From: Pseudomonas putida
GTDB taxonomy: Bacteria > Pseudomonadota > Gammaproteobacteria > Pseudomonadales > Pseudomonadaceae
Length of the DNA stretch: 64,000 nt
Direction: 5' to 3'
NCBI RefSeq assembly: GCF_016406145.1
Contig: NZ_CP066306.1
Span: forward strand, 930,001-994,000
Positions within the stretch are counted from its first letter, which is position 1. Every line of letters begins with the position of its first letter. Below the pieces are notes generated by a model. That model did no database searches. It was not told the origin of the DNA and worked only from the letters and a program-made list of their open reading frames with translations. Below, piece by piece: positions 26,907 through 36,040 of the stretch. The position numbers and the translations under genes are program-made.

Positions 26907-29080
26907 GTACATCGAGCCTGCCCCTGCGCTGGCTGCACAGCCTGGAGTGGCGCCGGGGCTTCTTTGCCTGGGCGCGTACCGACGGGGTGACCTGGGTCTA
27001 CATCTTCAAGGTGCTGGCCGCTGCGTTCATCACCCTGTGGCTGGCCATGCGCCTGGAGTTGCCGCAGCCGCGCACGGCGATGATCACCGTGTTCATCGTC
27101 ATGCAGCCGCAGAGCGGCCATGTTTTTGCCAAGAGCTTCTACCGGGTGCTCGGCACTCTGGCTGGCTCGGCGATGATGGTAGCGCTGATCGCCCTGTTCC
27201 CGCAGAACACTGAGCTGTTCCTGCCCAGCCTGGCGCTGTGGGTGGGCCTGTGTTCAGCGGGCGCCATGCGCTACCGCACCTTCCGCGCCTATGGCTTCGT
27301 GCTGGCCGGTTACACCGCTGCCATGATCGGCCTGCCGGTGCTGGAGCACCCTGACCAAGCGTTCATGGCTGCGGTGTGGCGGGTGCTGGAGATTGCCCTG
27401 GGCATTCTCGTCTCGACCTTCGTCAGCGCCGCGATTTTGCCGCAATCGGCCAGCGCCGCCATGCGCAATGCGTTGTACCAGCGTTTTGGCGTGTTCGCCG
27501 GGGTGGTGGTCGAAGCCTTGCGCGGTGACAGCCAGCGTGACCGTTTCGAAACCAGCAACGTACGGTTCGTCGCCGAGGCGGTCGGCCTGGAAAGCCTGCG
27601 CAACGTCACCGCCTTCGAAGACCCGCACATGCGCAGGCGCTCTGGCCGGCTGGTGCGCATGAACAGCGAGTTCATGGCCATTACCACGCGCTTCAACGCC
27701 CTGCACCGGTTGCTTGAACGCTTGCGCGCCCGCGGCCCGCTGCAGATCGTCGGGGCCATCGAGCCGGGCCTGAACACCTTGGTCGAGCTGCTTGAGCCCT
27801 ATGTAGGGCGTGCGCTGACCGATGCCGATGCGCTGCGTCTGACACTGGAACTGGCTGCCTACAAAGAGGGCCTGCAGGCTCAGGTACGCGGCCTGCGCGC
27901 CGAGTACCTGCTGACCGACCCCAGCGAGTCCGACCTGCTGGATTTTCATACCGCTTTCGAGCTGCTCTATCGCTTCGTCGACGAGATGTACAGCTATGCC
28001 GAAACCCATGCCTCCCTGGCCGCGCACACGCACGAGCGCGAGCAGTGGGACGAGCCTTACGTGGCCCGGACCAGCTGGCTGGTGTCGCTGGCCGCTGGCG
28101 TGCGCGCCTCGGCGGTGCTGTTGCTGCTGGGTAGCTACTGGCTGCTCAGCGACTGGCCCAGTGGGGCCATGATGACCTTGATCGCCACCGTCACCGTAGG
28201 CCTGTCGGCGGCTTCGCCGAACCCCAAGCGCATGTCGTTCCAAATGGCCTGCGGCACGGCGATCGGCGCGTTCGTCGGCTTCTTCGAAACCTTTTTCGTG
28301 TTCCCCTGGATCGACGGTTACCCGCTGCTGTGCATGGTCCTGGCGCCGGTGTTCATGCTTGGCGCGTTCCTGTCTTCGCGGCCGGCTTACGCGGGTTACG
28401 GCATAGGCCTGCTGGTGTTCTTCGCCATCGGTTCGGTGCCTAACAACCTGACTGTGTACGACCCTTACACTTTCATCAACGACTACATCGGCATGGTCCT
28501 CGGCATGTTCGTCTGCGCTGCTGCCGGGGCGATCATCCTGCCGCCCAACAGCCGCTGGTTGTGGAGCCGCCTGGAGCAGGAGCTGCGCGAGCAGGTACTG
28601 TTCGCCATCAGTGGTCGCCTGCGCGGTCTGGGCTCGGCTTTCGAAAGCCGCACCCGTGACCTGTTGCACCAGGCCTATGGTCTGGCCGCCGGCAAGCCGC
28701 AGGTACAAAGCCAGCTGATGGGCTGGATGTTCACCGTGCTGGAAATCGGCCATGCGGTCATCGAGCTGCGCAAGGAGCAGGCCCGCGCACCAATCCATCC
28801 TGCGTATGCCGAATCACAGCCTTGGCGACAGGCCATCCGTGTCATGGGCCGGGCTCTGGCGCGGCTGTTCCTGCAGCCCAGCGCCAGCAACCACGAGCGC
28901 GCGCTGGTGGCGGTGGACCACGCCATCAGCCGCGTGCAGGCCACCGACGAACCCTTCGCCCGGCACTTCGATACCTCGGTGCTGCGCCGCGCGCAGAGCT
29001 ACCTGCACTTCATCCGTTCCTCCCTGCTCGACCCACAGTCGCCGTTGGCTACGACGAAAGGATTGCACGATGTTCCGTGA
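26903..29080 (+). CDS. FusC/AaeB-like aromatic-compound efflux pump
   Basis: 725 residues. There are two clusters of five to six helices (about 25-180 and 400-530), each followed by a soluble helical region. This is the FUSC (fusaric acid/AaeB p-hydroxybenzoate) architecture, and the second half begins SLAAGVRASAVLLLLGSYWLLSDWPSG. It is the energised inner-membrane component of a tripartite exporter with the neighbouring NodT, DUF1656 and HlyD proteins. The substrate (weak aromatic acids or fusaric acid) is inferred from family. Confidence 0.9.
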   Translation: MSTSSLPLRWLHSLEWRRGFFAWARTDGVTWVYIFKVLAAAFITLWLAMRLELPQPRTAMITVFIVMQPQSGHVFAKSFYRVLGTLAGSAMMVALIALFPQNTELFLPSLALWVGLCSAGAMRYRTFRAYGFVLAGYTAAMIGLPVLEHPDQAFMAAVWRVLEIALGILVSTFVSAAILPQSASAAMRNALYQRFGVFAGVVVEALRGDSQRDRFETSNVRFVAEAVGLESLRNVTAFEDPHMRRRSGRLVRMNSEFMAITTRFNALHRLLERLRARGPLQIVGAIEPGLNTLVELLEPYVGRALTDADALRLTLELAAYKEGLQAQVRGLRAEYLLTDPSESDLLDFHTAFELLYRFVDEMYSYAETHASLAAHTHEREQWDEPYVARTSWLVSLAAGVRASAVLLLLGSYWLLSDWPSGAMMTLIATVTVGLSAASPNPKRMSFQMACGTAIGAFVGFFETFFVFPWIDGYPLLCMVLAPVFMLGAFLSSRPAYAGYGIGLLVFFAIGSVPNNLTVYDPYTFINDYIGMVLGMFVCAAAGAIILPPNSRWLWSRLEQELREQVLFAISGRLRGLGSAFESRTRDLLHQAYGLAAGKPQVQSQLMGWMFTVLEIGHAVIELRKEQARAPIHPAYAESQPWRQAIRVMGRALARLFLQPSASNHERALVAVDHAISRVQATDEPFARHFDTSVLRRAQSYLHFIRSSLLDPQSPLATTKGLHDVP

Positions 29081-29285
29081 AATCATGCCCCGTGAGATCG
29101 CCTTCCATGGCGTGTACATGCCCACCATGACCTTGATGTTCCTGTTCGCCCTGGGCCTGGCCTGGGGCCTGGACCGCTTCATTGCCAGCCATGATGGCTA
29201 CCGCTTCTTCTGGCATCCGGCGCTGTTGCGTCTGAGCCTGTTCGTCTGCCTGTTCGGCGCCCTGGCGCTGTCGCTCTACTGGTGA
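29070..29285 (+). CDS. DUF1656 (AaeX-like) small membrane protein
   Basis: 71 residues with two helices and the motif PREIAFHGVYMP, typical of DUF1656 proteins placed between FusC/AaeB and HlyD/AaeA genes. It overlaps the FusC gene by 11 nt and precedes the HlyD gene by 10 nt. Its function is unknown, though its position in AaeXAB-type operons is conserved. Confidence 0.87.
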   Translation: MFREIMPREIAFHGVYMPTMTLMFLFALGLAWGLDRFIASHDGYRFFWHPALLRLSLFVCLFGALALSLYW

Positions 29286-29295
29286 GAATCCTTCG

Positions 29296-30165
29296 ATGAA
29301 AAAGTTCTTCAGCCTGTTTGCTACCTTGCTGGTGCTGACCATGGCCGTGGTGATCGGTCGCCAGTTGTGGCTGCACTACATGACTACGCCCTGGACCCGT
29401 GACGGGCGCGTGCGGGCCGACATCATCAATGTGGCCGCCGACGTGCCCGGTTATGTGGTGGACGTACCGGTCAAGGATAACCAGCGGGTGAAGAAGGGCG
29501 ACCTGCTGATCCGGGTCGACCCCGAGCACTACCAGCTGGCTGTCGACCAGGCCAAGGCGTTGGTCGCCTCGCGCAAGGCCACCTGGGAGATGCGCAAGGT
29601 CAACGCCCGCCGCCGTGCCGACATGGACAACCTGGTGATCTCCAAGGAAAACCGCGACGACGCCAGCAACATCGCCAATGCCGCCCTGGCCGACTATCAA
29701 CAGGCCCAGGCAGCACTGGCAGCGGCCGAGCTGAACCTCAAGCGCACCCGTATCGTTGCCACGGTCGATGGTTACGTAACCAACCTGAATATCCACAAGG
29801 GTGACTATGCGCGTACCGGTGAGGCGGTGATGGCAGTGGTCGATGAAAACTCGTTCTGGGTTTACGGCTTCTTTGAGGAAACCAAGCTGCCGCACGTGAA
29901 GGTGGGTGACCAGGCTGAGCTGCAGATGATGAGCGGCGAACGGCTCAAGGGCCACGTGCAGAGCATCGCCCGCGGTATCTACGACCGCGACAACCCGCAG
30001 AGCCGCGAGCTTATTGCCGACGTGAACCCGACCTTCAACTGGGTGCGCCTGGCCCAGCGCGTGCCGGTGCGGATTCACATTGATGAAGTGCCGGACGGGT
30101 TTCTGCTGGCGGCGGGGACGACGTGTACGGTGGTGGTGAAACCGAGCGAGGGTGGAGCGGGCTAG
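29296..30165 (+). CDS. HlyD/AaeA-type membrane fusion protein
   Basis: 289 residues. There is an N-terminal anchor helix (about 5-25). The biotinyl-lipoyl halves are DGRVRADIINVAADVPGYVVDVPVKDNQRVKKGDLLIRVD and the returning RIVATVDGYVTNLNIHKGDY. The adaptor barrel YGFFEETKLPHVKVGDQAEL follows. It links the FusC pump to the NodT duct. Confidence 0.92.
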   Translation: MKKFFSLFATLLVLTMAVVIGRQLWLHYMTTPWTRDGRVRADIINVAADVPGYVVDVPVKDNQRVKKGDLLIRVDPEHYQLAVDQAKALVASRKATWEMRKVNARRRADMDNLVISKENRDDASNIANAALADYQQAQAALAAAELNLKRTRIVATVDGYVTNLNIHKGDYARTGEAVMAVVDENSFWVYGFFEETKLPHVKVGDQAELQMMSGERLKGHVQSIARGIYDRDNPQSRELIADVNPTFNWVRLAQRVPVRIHIDEVPDGFLLAAGTTCTVVVKPSEGGAG

Positions 30166-30187
30166 CTAAACCACGTTCAATCAAACC

Positions 30188-30634
30188 CTAGGCCGGGCCT
30201 ACCATTACCGGTATTTCGACACGGTCAATCACCTTCGCGCTGATCGACGGGTCGAGCATCCGCCCCAGCCGTGACAGGTGCCGGTGGCCCATGATGATCA
30301 GCTCGCATTGCAGTTCCCGTGCCTTGGCGACAATGGCCTCGACCGGTTGCCCGGCGACCATGCAGCCGTGGCTGGTGAAGCCGGCCTGCTTTAGCAATGC
30401 AACGGCCTCGGCCACGGCGCGGTCGCCCAGGCGTTGTTCCTCACAGGCGGCAGGGTATTGCTCCAGTTCCTCGGCGGTGTAGGGCGCAGGCTTGTCGTGC
30501 ACCGCGAAAGTCGAGTCGATGGCCAGCAGTACGTGCAGTTCGTGTTCGTCGGGCCGGCAGTAGCGGCGGGCGAGGGTGAGCAGGGCGGTCGAGGCAGGGG
30601 ACGCGTCGATGGCAATCAGGACGGGGCTGGGCAT
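30188..30634 (-). CDS. Universal stress protein (UspA family)
   Basis: 148 residues forming one Usp domain. The N-terminal strand is PVLIAIDASPAST and the nucleotide-binding end is IIMGHRHLSRLGRMLDPSISAKV, close to the GxxG-x9-G(S/T) ATP motif. The ATG at 30634 has AAGGAA upstream. It is convergent with the HlyD gene, 22 nt away. Its function is only generally stress-related. Confidence 0.88.
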   Translation of the reverse strand: MPSPVLIAIDASPASTALLTLARRYCRPDEHELHVLLAIDSTFAVHDKPAPYTAEELEQYPAACEEQRLGDRAVAEAVALLKQAGFTSHGCMVAGQPVEAIVAKARELQCELIIMGHRHLSRLGRMLDPSISAKVIDRVEIPVMVGPA

Positions 30635-30677
30635 GGAGGTTCCTTGCTGAAAAACTGGCTGGTCGGTTGCCTGTACC

Positions 30678-30769
30678 GCCCCATCGCCGGCAAGCCGGCC
30701 CACAAGTAATGCACCGATCGCAGGGCAGTGGGGCACCTGTAGGAGCCGGCTTGCCGGCGATAGGGCCGG
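30678..30769. repeat. Inverted REP doublet (REPIN-like)
   Basis: A REP around 30678-30705 (core ATCGCCGGCAAGCCGGC) and an inverted copy at 30736-30769 (core GCCGGCTTGCCGGCGAT) face each other across about 30 bases. They lie in the gap between the UspA and second LysR promoters. The arms pair over roughly 20 bp. Confidence 0.82.
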
Positions 30770-30835
30770 TGCAGCCACTGCATCATTTATGGCCCATCTC
30801 GCCCTCGAGATAAATGTTCCACCACGCACGAACGC

Positions 30836-30852
30836 ATTGCGTCTGGTGCAAT
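30836..30852. promoter_or_regulatory. Candidate LysR operator 1 (upstream of lysR)
   Basis: ATTGCGTCTGGTGCAAT is a near-palindrome 49 nt before the LysR start at 30902. It has the same half-site ATTGCGT as operator 2 at 31841-31857. The T-N11-A frame expected of LysR sites is present. Confidence 0.6.
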
Positions 30853-30901
30853 CATGCGACCTGTTAACATCGCTTTCCCACAACTGCCACGGAAATCGGC
30901 C

Positions 30902-31810
30902 ATGCCACTCCCGGACATGAACCTGCTCGTCGCCCTCGACGCCCTGCTCGATGAAGGCAGCGTGGTTGGCGCGGCCCAGCGCATGAACCTCAGCCCGGCG
31001 GCGATGAGCCGGACCCTTGGGCGTATCCGCGATGCCTTGGGCGACCCGATCCTGGTACGCGCGGGTCGTGGCCTGGTACCGACGCCTCGGGCGCTGGCGC
31101 TGCGCGAGCAGGTGGCGGCGCTGGTGGAGCAGGCCGGTGAGGTGTTCCGCAGTGCTGGAGAGGTAGATTTGCCCAAGCTCGACCGAGCCTTCAACATCCG
31201 CACCAATGACCTGTTCATTGCCCTGTATGGCGCCCTGCTGTTGCGCCGCATGCATGAGCAGGCCCCGCGCACGGTACTGCGCTTCGTGCCCGAGAGCCCC
31301 GGCGGTGATGACGATAGCGTGCTGCGCGACGGGCGCACCGACCTGATCATCAGCTCGACCGTCGACCTGGGCCCGGAGATCAAGGTGCAGAGCCTTTTCC
31401 AGACCTACTACGTGGGTTTGGCGCGGCGCGACCATCCGATCTTCGACCAGCCGATCACACCGCAGAGCTTTGCCAGTTATCCACAGATCAGCGTTTCCCG
31501 GCGTGGCCGCGCCAATGGGCCGATTGACGTCGAACTGGCCAACTTCAAGGTGCAGCGGCGCGTAGCGCTGATTACACCGAGTTTCCACTCAGCGTTGTTC
31601 TCGCTGCCGGATTCGGACCTGATACTGCCGATGCCCGCCAATATCCTCAACAGTGTGCACAAGCTCGGTTTGCCGTTGCGCTCGTTCGAGATTCCCGTGC
31701 CGCTGGAGCGGGTAACCGTGCTGCAGGCCTGGCACCCGCGTTATCACAACGATCCGGCACACCGCTGGTTGCGGCAGATCCTGAAAGCCTGTTGCAGTGT
31801 TGATCCGTAA
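30902..31810 (+). CDS. LysR-family regulator of the MFS efflux operon
   Basis: 302 residues. The N-terminal HTH is LVALDALLDEGSVVGAAQRMNLSPAAMSRTLGRIRDALGDPILVRAG, the NodD/SyrM-like subclass. The effector domain follows. The ATG at 30902 has GGAAA upstream; the ATG at 30854 lacks one. It is transcribed toward the DHA2 efflux operon, and identical half-sites lie on both sides of the gene, suggesting autoregulation and control of the pump. Confidence 0.92.
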   Translation: MPLPDMNLLVALDALLDEGSVVGAAQRMNLSPAAMSRTLGRIRDALGDPILVRAGRGLVPTPRALALREQVAALVEQAGEVFRSAGEVDLPKLDRAFNIRTNDLFIALYGALLLRRMHEQAPRTVLRFVPESPGGDDDSVLRDGRTDLIISSTVDLGPEIKVQSLFQTYYVGLARRDHPIFDQPITPQSFASYPQISVSRRGRANGPIDVELANFKVQRRVALITPSFHSALFSLPDSDLILPMPANILNSVHKLGLPLRSFEIPVPLERVTVLQAWHPRYHNDPAHRWLRQILKACCSVDP

Positions 31811-31840
31811 CCCCGCTTCGTCCGATTGCGGCTGAAGCGG

Positions 31841-31857
31841 ATTGCGTCATACGCAAT
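31841..31857. promoter_or_regulatory. Candidate LysR operator 2 (upstream of MFS operon)
   Basis: ATTGCGT-CAT-ACGCAAT is a perfect 7-bp inverted repeat with T-N11-A spacing, 88 nt before the MFS start. It shares its left half and overall form with the site at 30836-30852. Confidence 0.7.
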
Positions 31858-31945
31858 ATAAAACTTCCGATAAGTCAGTTTTCGTAAGCATTCGACTTTC
31901 TTAGACTTGCCCCAGCCATAAAATTGTTGCTGGAGTTGTCTACCC

Positions 31946-33487
31946 ATGAGTTCTCTGTCCGCCCCTGCCACCGCGATCGCCGCCGCCCCTGCGCCGGCTG
32001 CGCCCGTGCAGTCGGCGTTCGGCCTGCGCGTGGTGGTCGGGCTGTTCGGCGTGTTGCTGGCCGTGCTGTGCGCCGGCCTCAACGAGTCGGTGACCAAGAT
32101 TTCCCTGGCCGATATCCGCGGGGCCATGGGTATCGGCGCCGACGAGGGCGCCTGGCTGCTGGCGGTGTACAGCGCCGCATCGGTTTCGGCCATGGCCTTC
32201 GCGCCGTGGCTGGCCACTACCTTCTCCTTGCGCCGCTTCACCATGAGCGCGGTCGGGCTGTTTGCGCTGCTGGGATTGCTGCAGCCCTTGGCCCCCAACC
32301 TGCACAGCCTCATGCTGCTGCGCATCCTTCAGGGCTTTGCAGCGGGCGCCTTGCCACCGATGCTCATGAGCGTGGCGCTGCGTTTTCTGCCGCCGGGCAT
32401 CAAGGTCTACGGCCTGGCCTGCTATGCCCTGACGGCCACCTTCGGGCCCAACCTCGGCACGCCGCTGGCCGGGTTGTGGACCGAATACGTCGGTTGGCAG
32501 TGGGCGTTCTGGCAGATCATTCTGCCCTCGGCCCTGGCCATGTTCTGTGTCGGCTGGGGCTTACCGCAGGACCCGCTGCGTCTGGAGCGCTTCAAGCAGT
32601 TCGACTGGCGCGGCGTGTTGCTGGGCCTGCCGGCCATCAGCTGCATCGTCCTGGGCCTGTCGCTTGGGGACCGCTGGGGATGGCTCGATTCGCCGCTGAT
32701 CTGCTGGCTGCTGGGCGGGGGCGTGCTGTTGCTGGTGCTGTTCCTGTACAACGAATGGTCCGAGCCGCTGCCGTTTTTCCAGTTGCGCATGCTGTCGCGC
32801 CGCAACCTGAGCTTCGCGCTGGTCACCCTGGCCGGCGTGTTGGTGGTGCTTTCCGGTGTGGGCAGCATTCCCTCTGCCTACCTTGCGCAAATCCAAGGGT
32901 ATCGCCCGGCGCAAACCAGCCCGCTGATGATGCTGGTGGCCATGCCGCAACTGATTGCACTGCCATTGACGGCGGCACTGTGCAACCTGCGCGCGGTGGA
33001 CTGCCGCTGGGTGCTGGCCACGGGGCTGGCGATGCTGGCGCTGTCGTGCATCGGTAGCAGCCTGCTGACCTCCGAGTGGATCCGCGGTGATTTCTACCCT
33101 TTTTACCTGCTTCAGGTGTTCGGCCAACCGATGGCAGTACTGCCGCTGCTGATGCTCTCCACCAATGGCATGAGCCCGCAGGAAGGCCCATTCGCCTCCA
33201 GCTGGTTCAACACCGTCAAGGGGCTCGCCGCAGTGATCGCCGGTGGCCTGCTGGATGCCCTCGGCACGCTGCGCCGACACTTTCATTCCAACCACCTGGT
33301 GGACAGCCTGGGCAACGCCCCGCTGATCGATGACCACGCTGCGGGCCTTGCCAAGCGTATCCATGACCAGGCGCTGGTGCTCACTTCGGCCGACCTTTAC
33401 CTGGTCATGGCCGGTATCGCCGTGGCGCTGATCTGCCTGATTCCTTTCGTGCCTACCCGGGTCTACCCACCGCGCGCGGTGGCCTGA
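31946..33487 (+). CDS. DHA2-family (EmrB/QacA-type) MFS exporter
   Basis: 513 residues with about 14 membrane helices. Family features include LNESVTKISLADIRGAMG at helix 1, the motif C-like region ALTATFGPNLGTPLAGLWTEYVGW and the WFNTVKGLAAVIAGG segment near the C-terminus. The N-terminus has an Ala/Pro-rich cytoplasmic tail. It forms a tripartite pump with the next two genes (EmrAB-TolC type). The substrate is unknown. Confidence 0.9.
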   Translation: MSSLSAPATAIAAAPAPAAPVQSAFGLRVVVGLFGVLLAVLCAGLNESVTKISLADIRGAMGIGADEGAWLLAVYSAASVSAMAFAPWLATTFSLRRFTMSAVGLFALLGLLQPLAPNLHSLMLLRILQGFAAGALPPMLMSVALRFLPPGIKVYGLACYALTATFGPNLGTPLAGLWTEYVGWQWAFWQIILPSALAMFCVGWGLPQDPLRLERFKQFDWRGVLLGLPAISCIVLGLSLGDRWGWLDSPLICWLLGGGVLLLVLFLYNEWSEPLPFFQLRMLSRRNLSFALVTLAGVLVVLSGVGSIPSAYLAQIQGYRPAQTSPLMMLVAMPQLIALPLTAALCNLRAVDCRWVLATGLAMLALSCIGSSLLTSEWIRGDFYPFYLLQVFGQPMAVLPLLMLSTNGMSPQEGPFASSWFNTVKGLAAVIAGGLLDALGTLRRHFHSNHLVDSLGNAPLIDDHAAGLAKRIHDQALVLTSADLYLVMAGIAVALICLIPFVPTRVYPPRAVA

Positions 33488-33493
33488 ACCCGG

Positions 33494-34576
33494 ATGAATT
33501 CGAGACCGCTGAAAATGACCAACAAGCGCAAGACAATCGTGATCGGCTCGGTACTCGCCGTGGCCGTGCTGGCGGGTATCGTCGGCCCCTGGCTGCTCGG
33601 CAGTGACCACCGGCAAAGCACCAACGACGCCTACGTGATCGCCGATTACACCGTAGTGGCGCCCAAGGTGGCCGGCTTCGTCAAGCAAGTGCTGGTCGAA
33701 GACAACCAGCAGGTGCAGGCCGGCCAGTTGCTGGCGACCATCGATGCGCGGGACTACCAGGCCGCCCTGGATGCCGCGCAGGCCCAGTTGCTGGTGGCCC
33801 AGGCGCAAAGCGCCGATGCCCGTGCCACCCTGGAACGCCAGGCGGCATTGATTGCCCAGGCTGAGGCGGCGGTGAAGGCGGCGCAGGCCGAAGCATCGTT
33901 CGCCGATCACGAGGTCAACCGCTACAGCCGTCTCGCCCAGCAGGGCGCCGGCACCGTGCAGAATGCCCAACAGGCGCGTAGCCGGGTTGACCAGGCCCGT
34001 GCACGGCTGGCCAATACCCAGGCTGCATTGGTTGCCGCGCGCAAGCAGGTGGACATCCTCAGCGCTCAGGTAGCCAGCGCCGATGGGCAGTTGAAGCGTG
34101 CCGAAGCGGGCCTTGAGAAAGCTCAGCTGGACCTGTCCTACACGCGCATTACCGCCCCGGTGGATGGCATGGTCGGTGAGCGTGCCCTGCGCGTTGGCGC
34201 CTTCGTCAACCCGGGCGCGCGGCTGCTGTCGGTGGTGCCCTTGCAGCATGCCTATGTGGTCGGCAATTTCCAGGAAACCCAGCTGACCCATGTGCAGCCG
34301 GGGCAGCCTGTCAGTATCAGCGTCGATACCTTTTCCGGTGAAACCCTCAAGGGCCATGTCCAAAGCATTGCGCCTGCCACTGGCGTGACCTTCGCCGCAG
34401 TAAAGCCCGACAACGCCACCGGCAACTTCACCAAGGTCGTGCAGCGCATCCCGGTGAAAATCGTCTTCGATGACGGCCAGCCGTTGCTTGCGCGCCTGCG
34501 TGTGGGCATGTCGGTAGAAGCGACCATCGACACCCGTGGTGACACGTTCAGTGGCAAAGAGGTGAGTACACGATGA
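33494..34576 (+). CDS. EmrA/HlyD-type membrane fusion protein
   Basis: 360 residues. An anchor helix lies at about 13-32. The lipoyl half STNDAYVIADYTVVAPKVAGFV is followed by a long Ala/Gln-rich coiled coil (about 95-215), then RITAPVDGMVGERALRVGAFV and the barrel VVGNFQETQLTHVQPGQPV. It is 6 nt after the MFS gene and overlaps the NodT gene by 4 nt. Confidence 0.93.
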   Translation: MNSRPLKMTNKRKTIVIGSVLAVAVLAGIVGPWLLGSDHRQSTNDAYVIADYTVVAPKVAGFVKQVLVEDNQQVQAGQLLATIDARDYQAALDAAQAQLLVAQAQSADARATLERQAALIAQAEAAVKAAQAEASFADHEVNRYSRLAQQGAGTVQNAQQARSRVDQARARLANTQAALVAARKQVDILSAQVASADGQLKRAEAGLEKAQLDLSYTRITAPVDGMVGERALRVGAFVNPGARLLSVVPLQHAYVVGNFQETQLTHVQPGQPVSISVDTFSGETLKGHVQSIAPATGVTFAAVKPDNATGNFTKVVQRIPVKIVFDDGQPLLARLRVGMSVEATIDTRGDTFSGKEVSTR

Positions 34577-36024
34577 AACCGGCATTACGCTTGAGCCCCT
34601 TGCTGCTAGCCGTGCTGATGGCCGGCTGCACCCTGGGCCCCGACTTCAAGCGCCCGGCCAGCCAGGCCCCGCAGCAATGGGCACCGCTGCAGGGCCAAGC
34701 TGCACCCAGCCAGCCGCAGGCAGAAGCGCTTGAACTGCGTTGGTGGGAGACCTTCCACGATGCGCGCCTGAGTGCGCTGATCCAGCAGGTGGCCGAGCGT
34801 AACCTCGACCTGCAGATCGCCAGTGCGCGGCTGCTGCAAAGCCGCGCCTTGCGCAGTACGGTGGCTGCCGACCAGGCGCCGTCGGTCGATGTGGATGGCG
34901 GCTACAGCCGCGCCCGTAATAGTGCCGAAGGCCTCAGCGACCCGTCCGGCAAGGCAGGCAAGTCGGCGTTCAACCTGTGGCAGGGCGACCTGGTCGCCGG
35001 TTGGGAGCTGGACCTCTGGGGCCGGGTGCGCCGGCAGGTGGAGGCTGCCGACGCCACGGTGGAAGTGGCCGAGAATGACCGGCGCGGCGTGCTCTTGGCG
35101 CTGTTGTCGGAAACCGCAGGCAACTACATCCAGTTGCGTGCCGTGCAGCACACGCTCGATGTCACGCGCGACAACCTGAAGGTCGCCCGGCACAGCCTGA
35201 AGCTGTCCCAGGACCGCCAGGCCGAGGGTGTCGCCACCCGGCTCGACGTGGCCCAGGCCAGTGCCCAGGTTGCCTCGATCGAGGCCCGTCTGCCGAGCCT
35301 GGAGGCCCGGCGCGACGACCTGATAAACGCGCTCAGCCTGCTGGCGGCCGAGCCGCCACGCAGTTTGCAGGCACAGTTGCTTGAGGGCGGGGAGTTGCCC
35401 GCGCCGCAGCAGCAATTTGCGATCGGCTTGCCATCCGAGCTGGCCGAGCGCCGTCCGGACATCCGCCAGGCCGAGGCACGGCTGCATGCGGCCACTGCCA
35501 GCATTGGCGTGGCCAAGGCGGATTTCTACCCCAGCATCCGGCTGTCCGGCAGCGTCGGCTTCCAGGCCATGCAACTGTCGGATTTCGGCGCTTGGGACTC
35601 GCGCCGCTTTGCCTTCGGCCCACAGCTGTCATTGCCGATCTTCGAGGGTGGCCGGCTCAAGGGTACCCTGGCGCTGCGCGAGGCGCAGCAGCAGGAGGCG
35701 GCGCTCAACTACCGCAAGGTGGTGCTCGGTGCCTGGCACGAGATCGACGATGTGCTGCGCCTGTACAACGCCAGCCAGCTGCGCCGTGATCATTTGGCCG
35801 AAGCGGTGCGGCAAAACCGCATCGCCCTGGAAACCGCCCAGCGTCAGTACGTGGAAGGCGCAGTGGACTTTCTCAACGTGCTGACCGTGCAGAGTGCGTT
35901 GCTGGCCAGCGAAGAGCAGTGGATCGACAGTTCGGCGGCGGTATCGCAGGCATTGGTCGGGCTGTACAAGGCTTTGGGTGGTGGCTGGCAGGCGTTCGAC
36001 GGGCAGCCGACGACAAAGGTGTGA
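34573..36024 (+). CDS. NodT-family outer-membrane efflux lipoprotein
   Basis: 483 residues. The lipobox VLMAGC gives Cys at about residue 19, and the segment TLGPDFKRPAS opens the family. The two OEP repeats carry WWETFHDARLSALIQQVAERN, ELDLWGRVRRQVEAADA and LAERRPDIRQAEARLHAATA. It is the last gene of the LysR-controlled MFS operon and its outer-membrane duct. Confidence 0.93.
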   Translation: MKPALRLSPLLLAVLMAGCTLGPDFKRPASQAPQQWAPLQGQAAPSQPQAEALELRWWETFHDARLSALIQQVAERNLDLQIASARLLQSRALRSTVAADQAPSVDVDGGYSRARNSAEGLSDPSGKAGKSAFNLWQGDLVAGWELDLWGRVRRQVEAADATVEVAENDRRGVLLALLSETAGNYIQLRAVQHTLDVTRDNLKVARHSLKLSQDRQAEGVATRLDVAQASAQVASIEARLPSLEARRDDLINALSLLAAEPPRSLQAQLLEGGELPAPQQQFAIGLPSELAERRPDIRQAEARLHAATASIGVAKADFYPSIRLSGSVGFQAMQLSDFGAWDSRRFAFGPQLSLPIFEGGRLKGTLALREAQQQEAALNYRKVVLGAWHEIDDVLRLYNASQLRRDHLAEAVRQNRIALETAQRQYVEGAVDFLNVLTVQSALLASEEQWIDSSAAVSQALVGLYKALGGGWQAFDGQPTTKV

Positions 36025-36040
36025 TCAAGCGGAGGCAGCC

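Noticed and set aside
32561..34585. 674-codon open frame antisense to the MFS and EmrA-type genes
   Set aside because: His/Gln/Gly-rich reverse-complement product with no motif; the opposite strand encodes well-conserved transport proteins with good ribosome sites.
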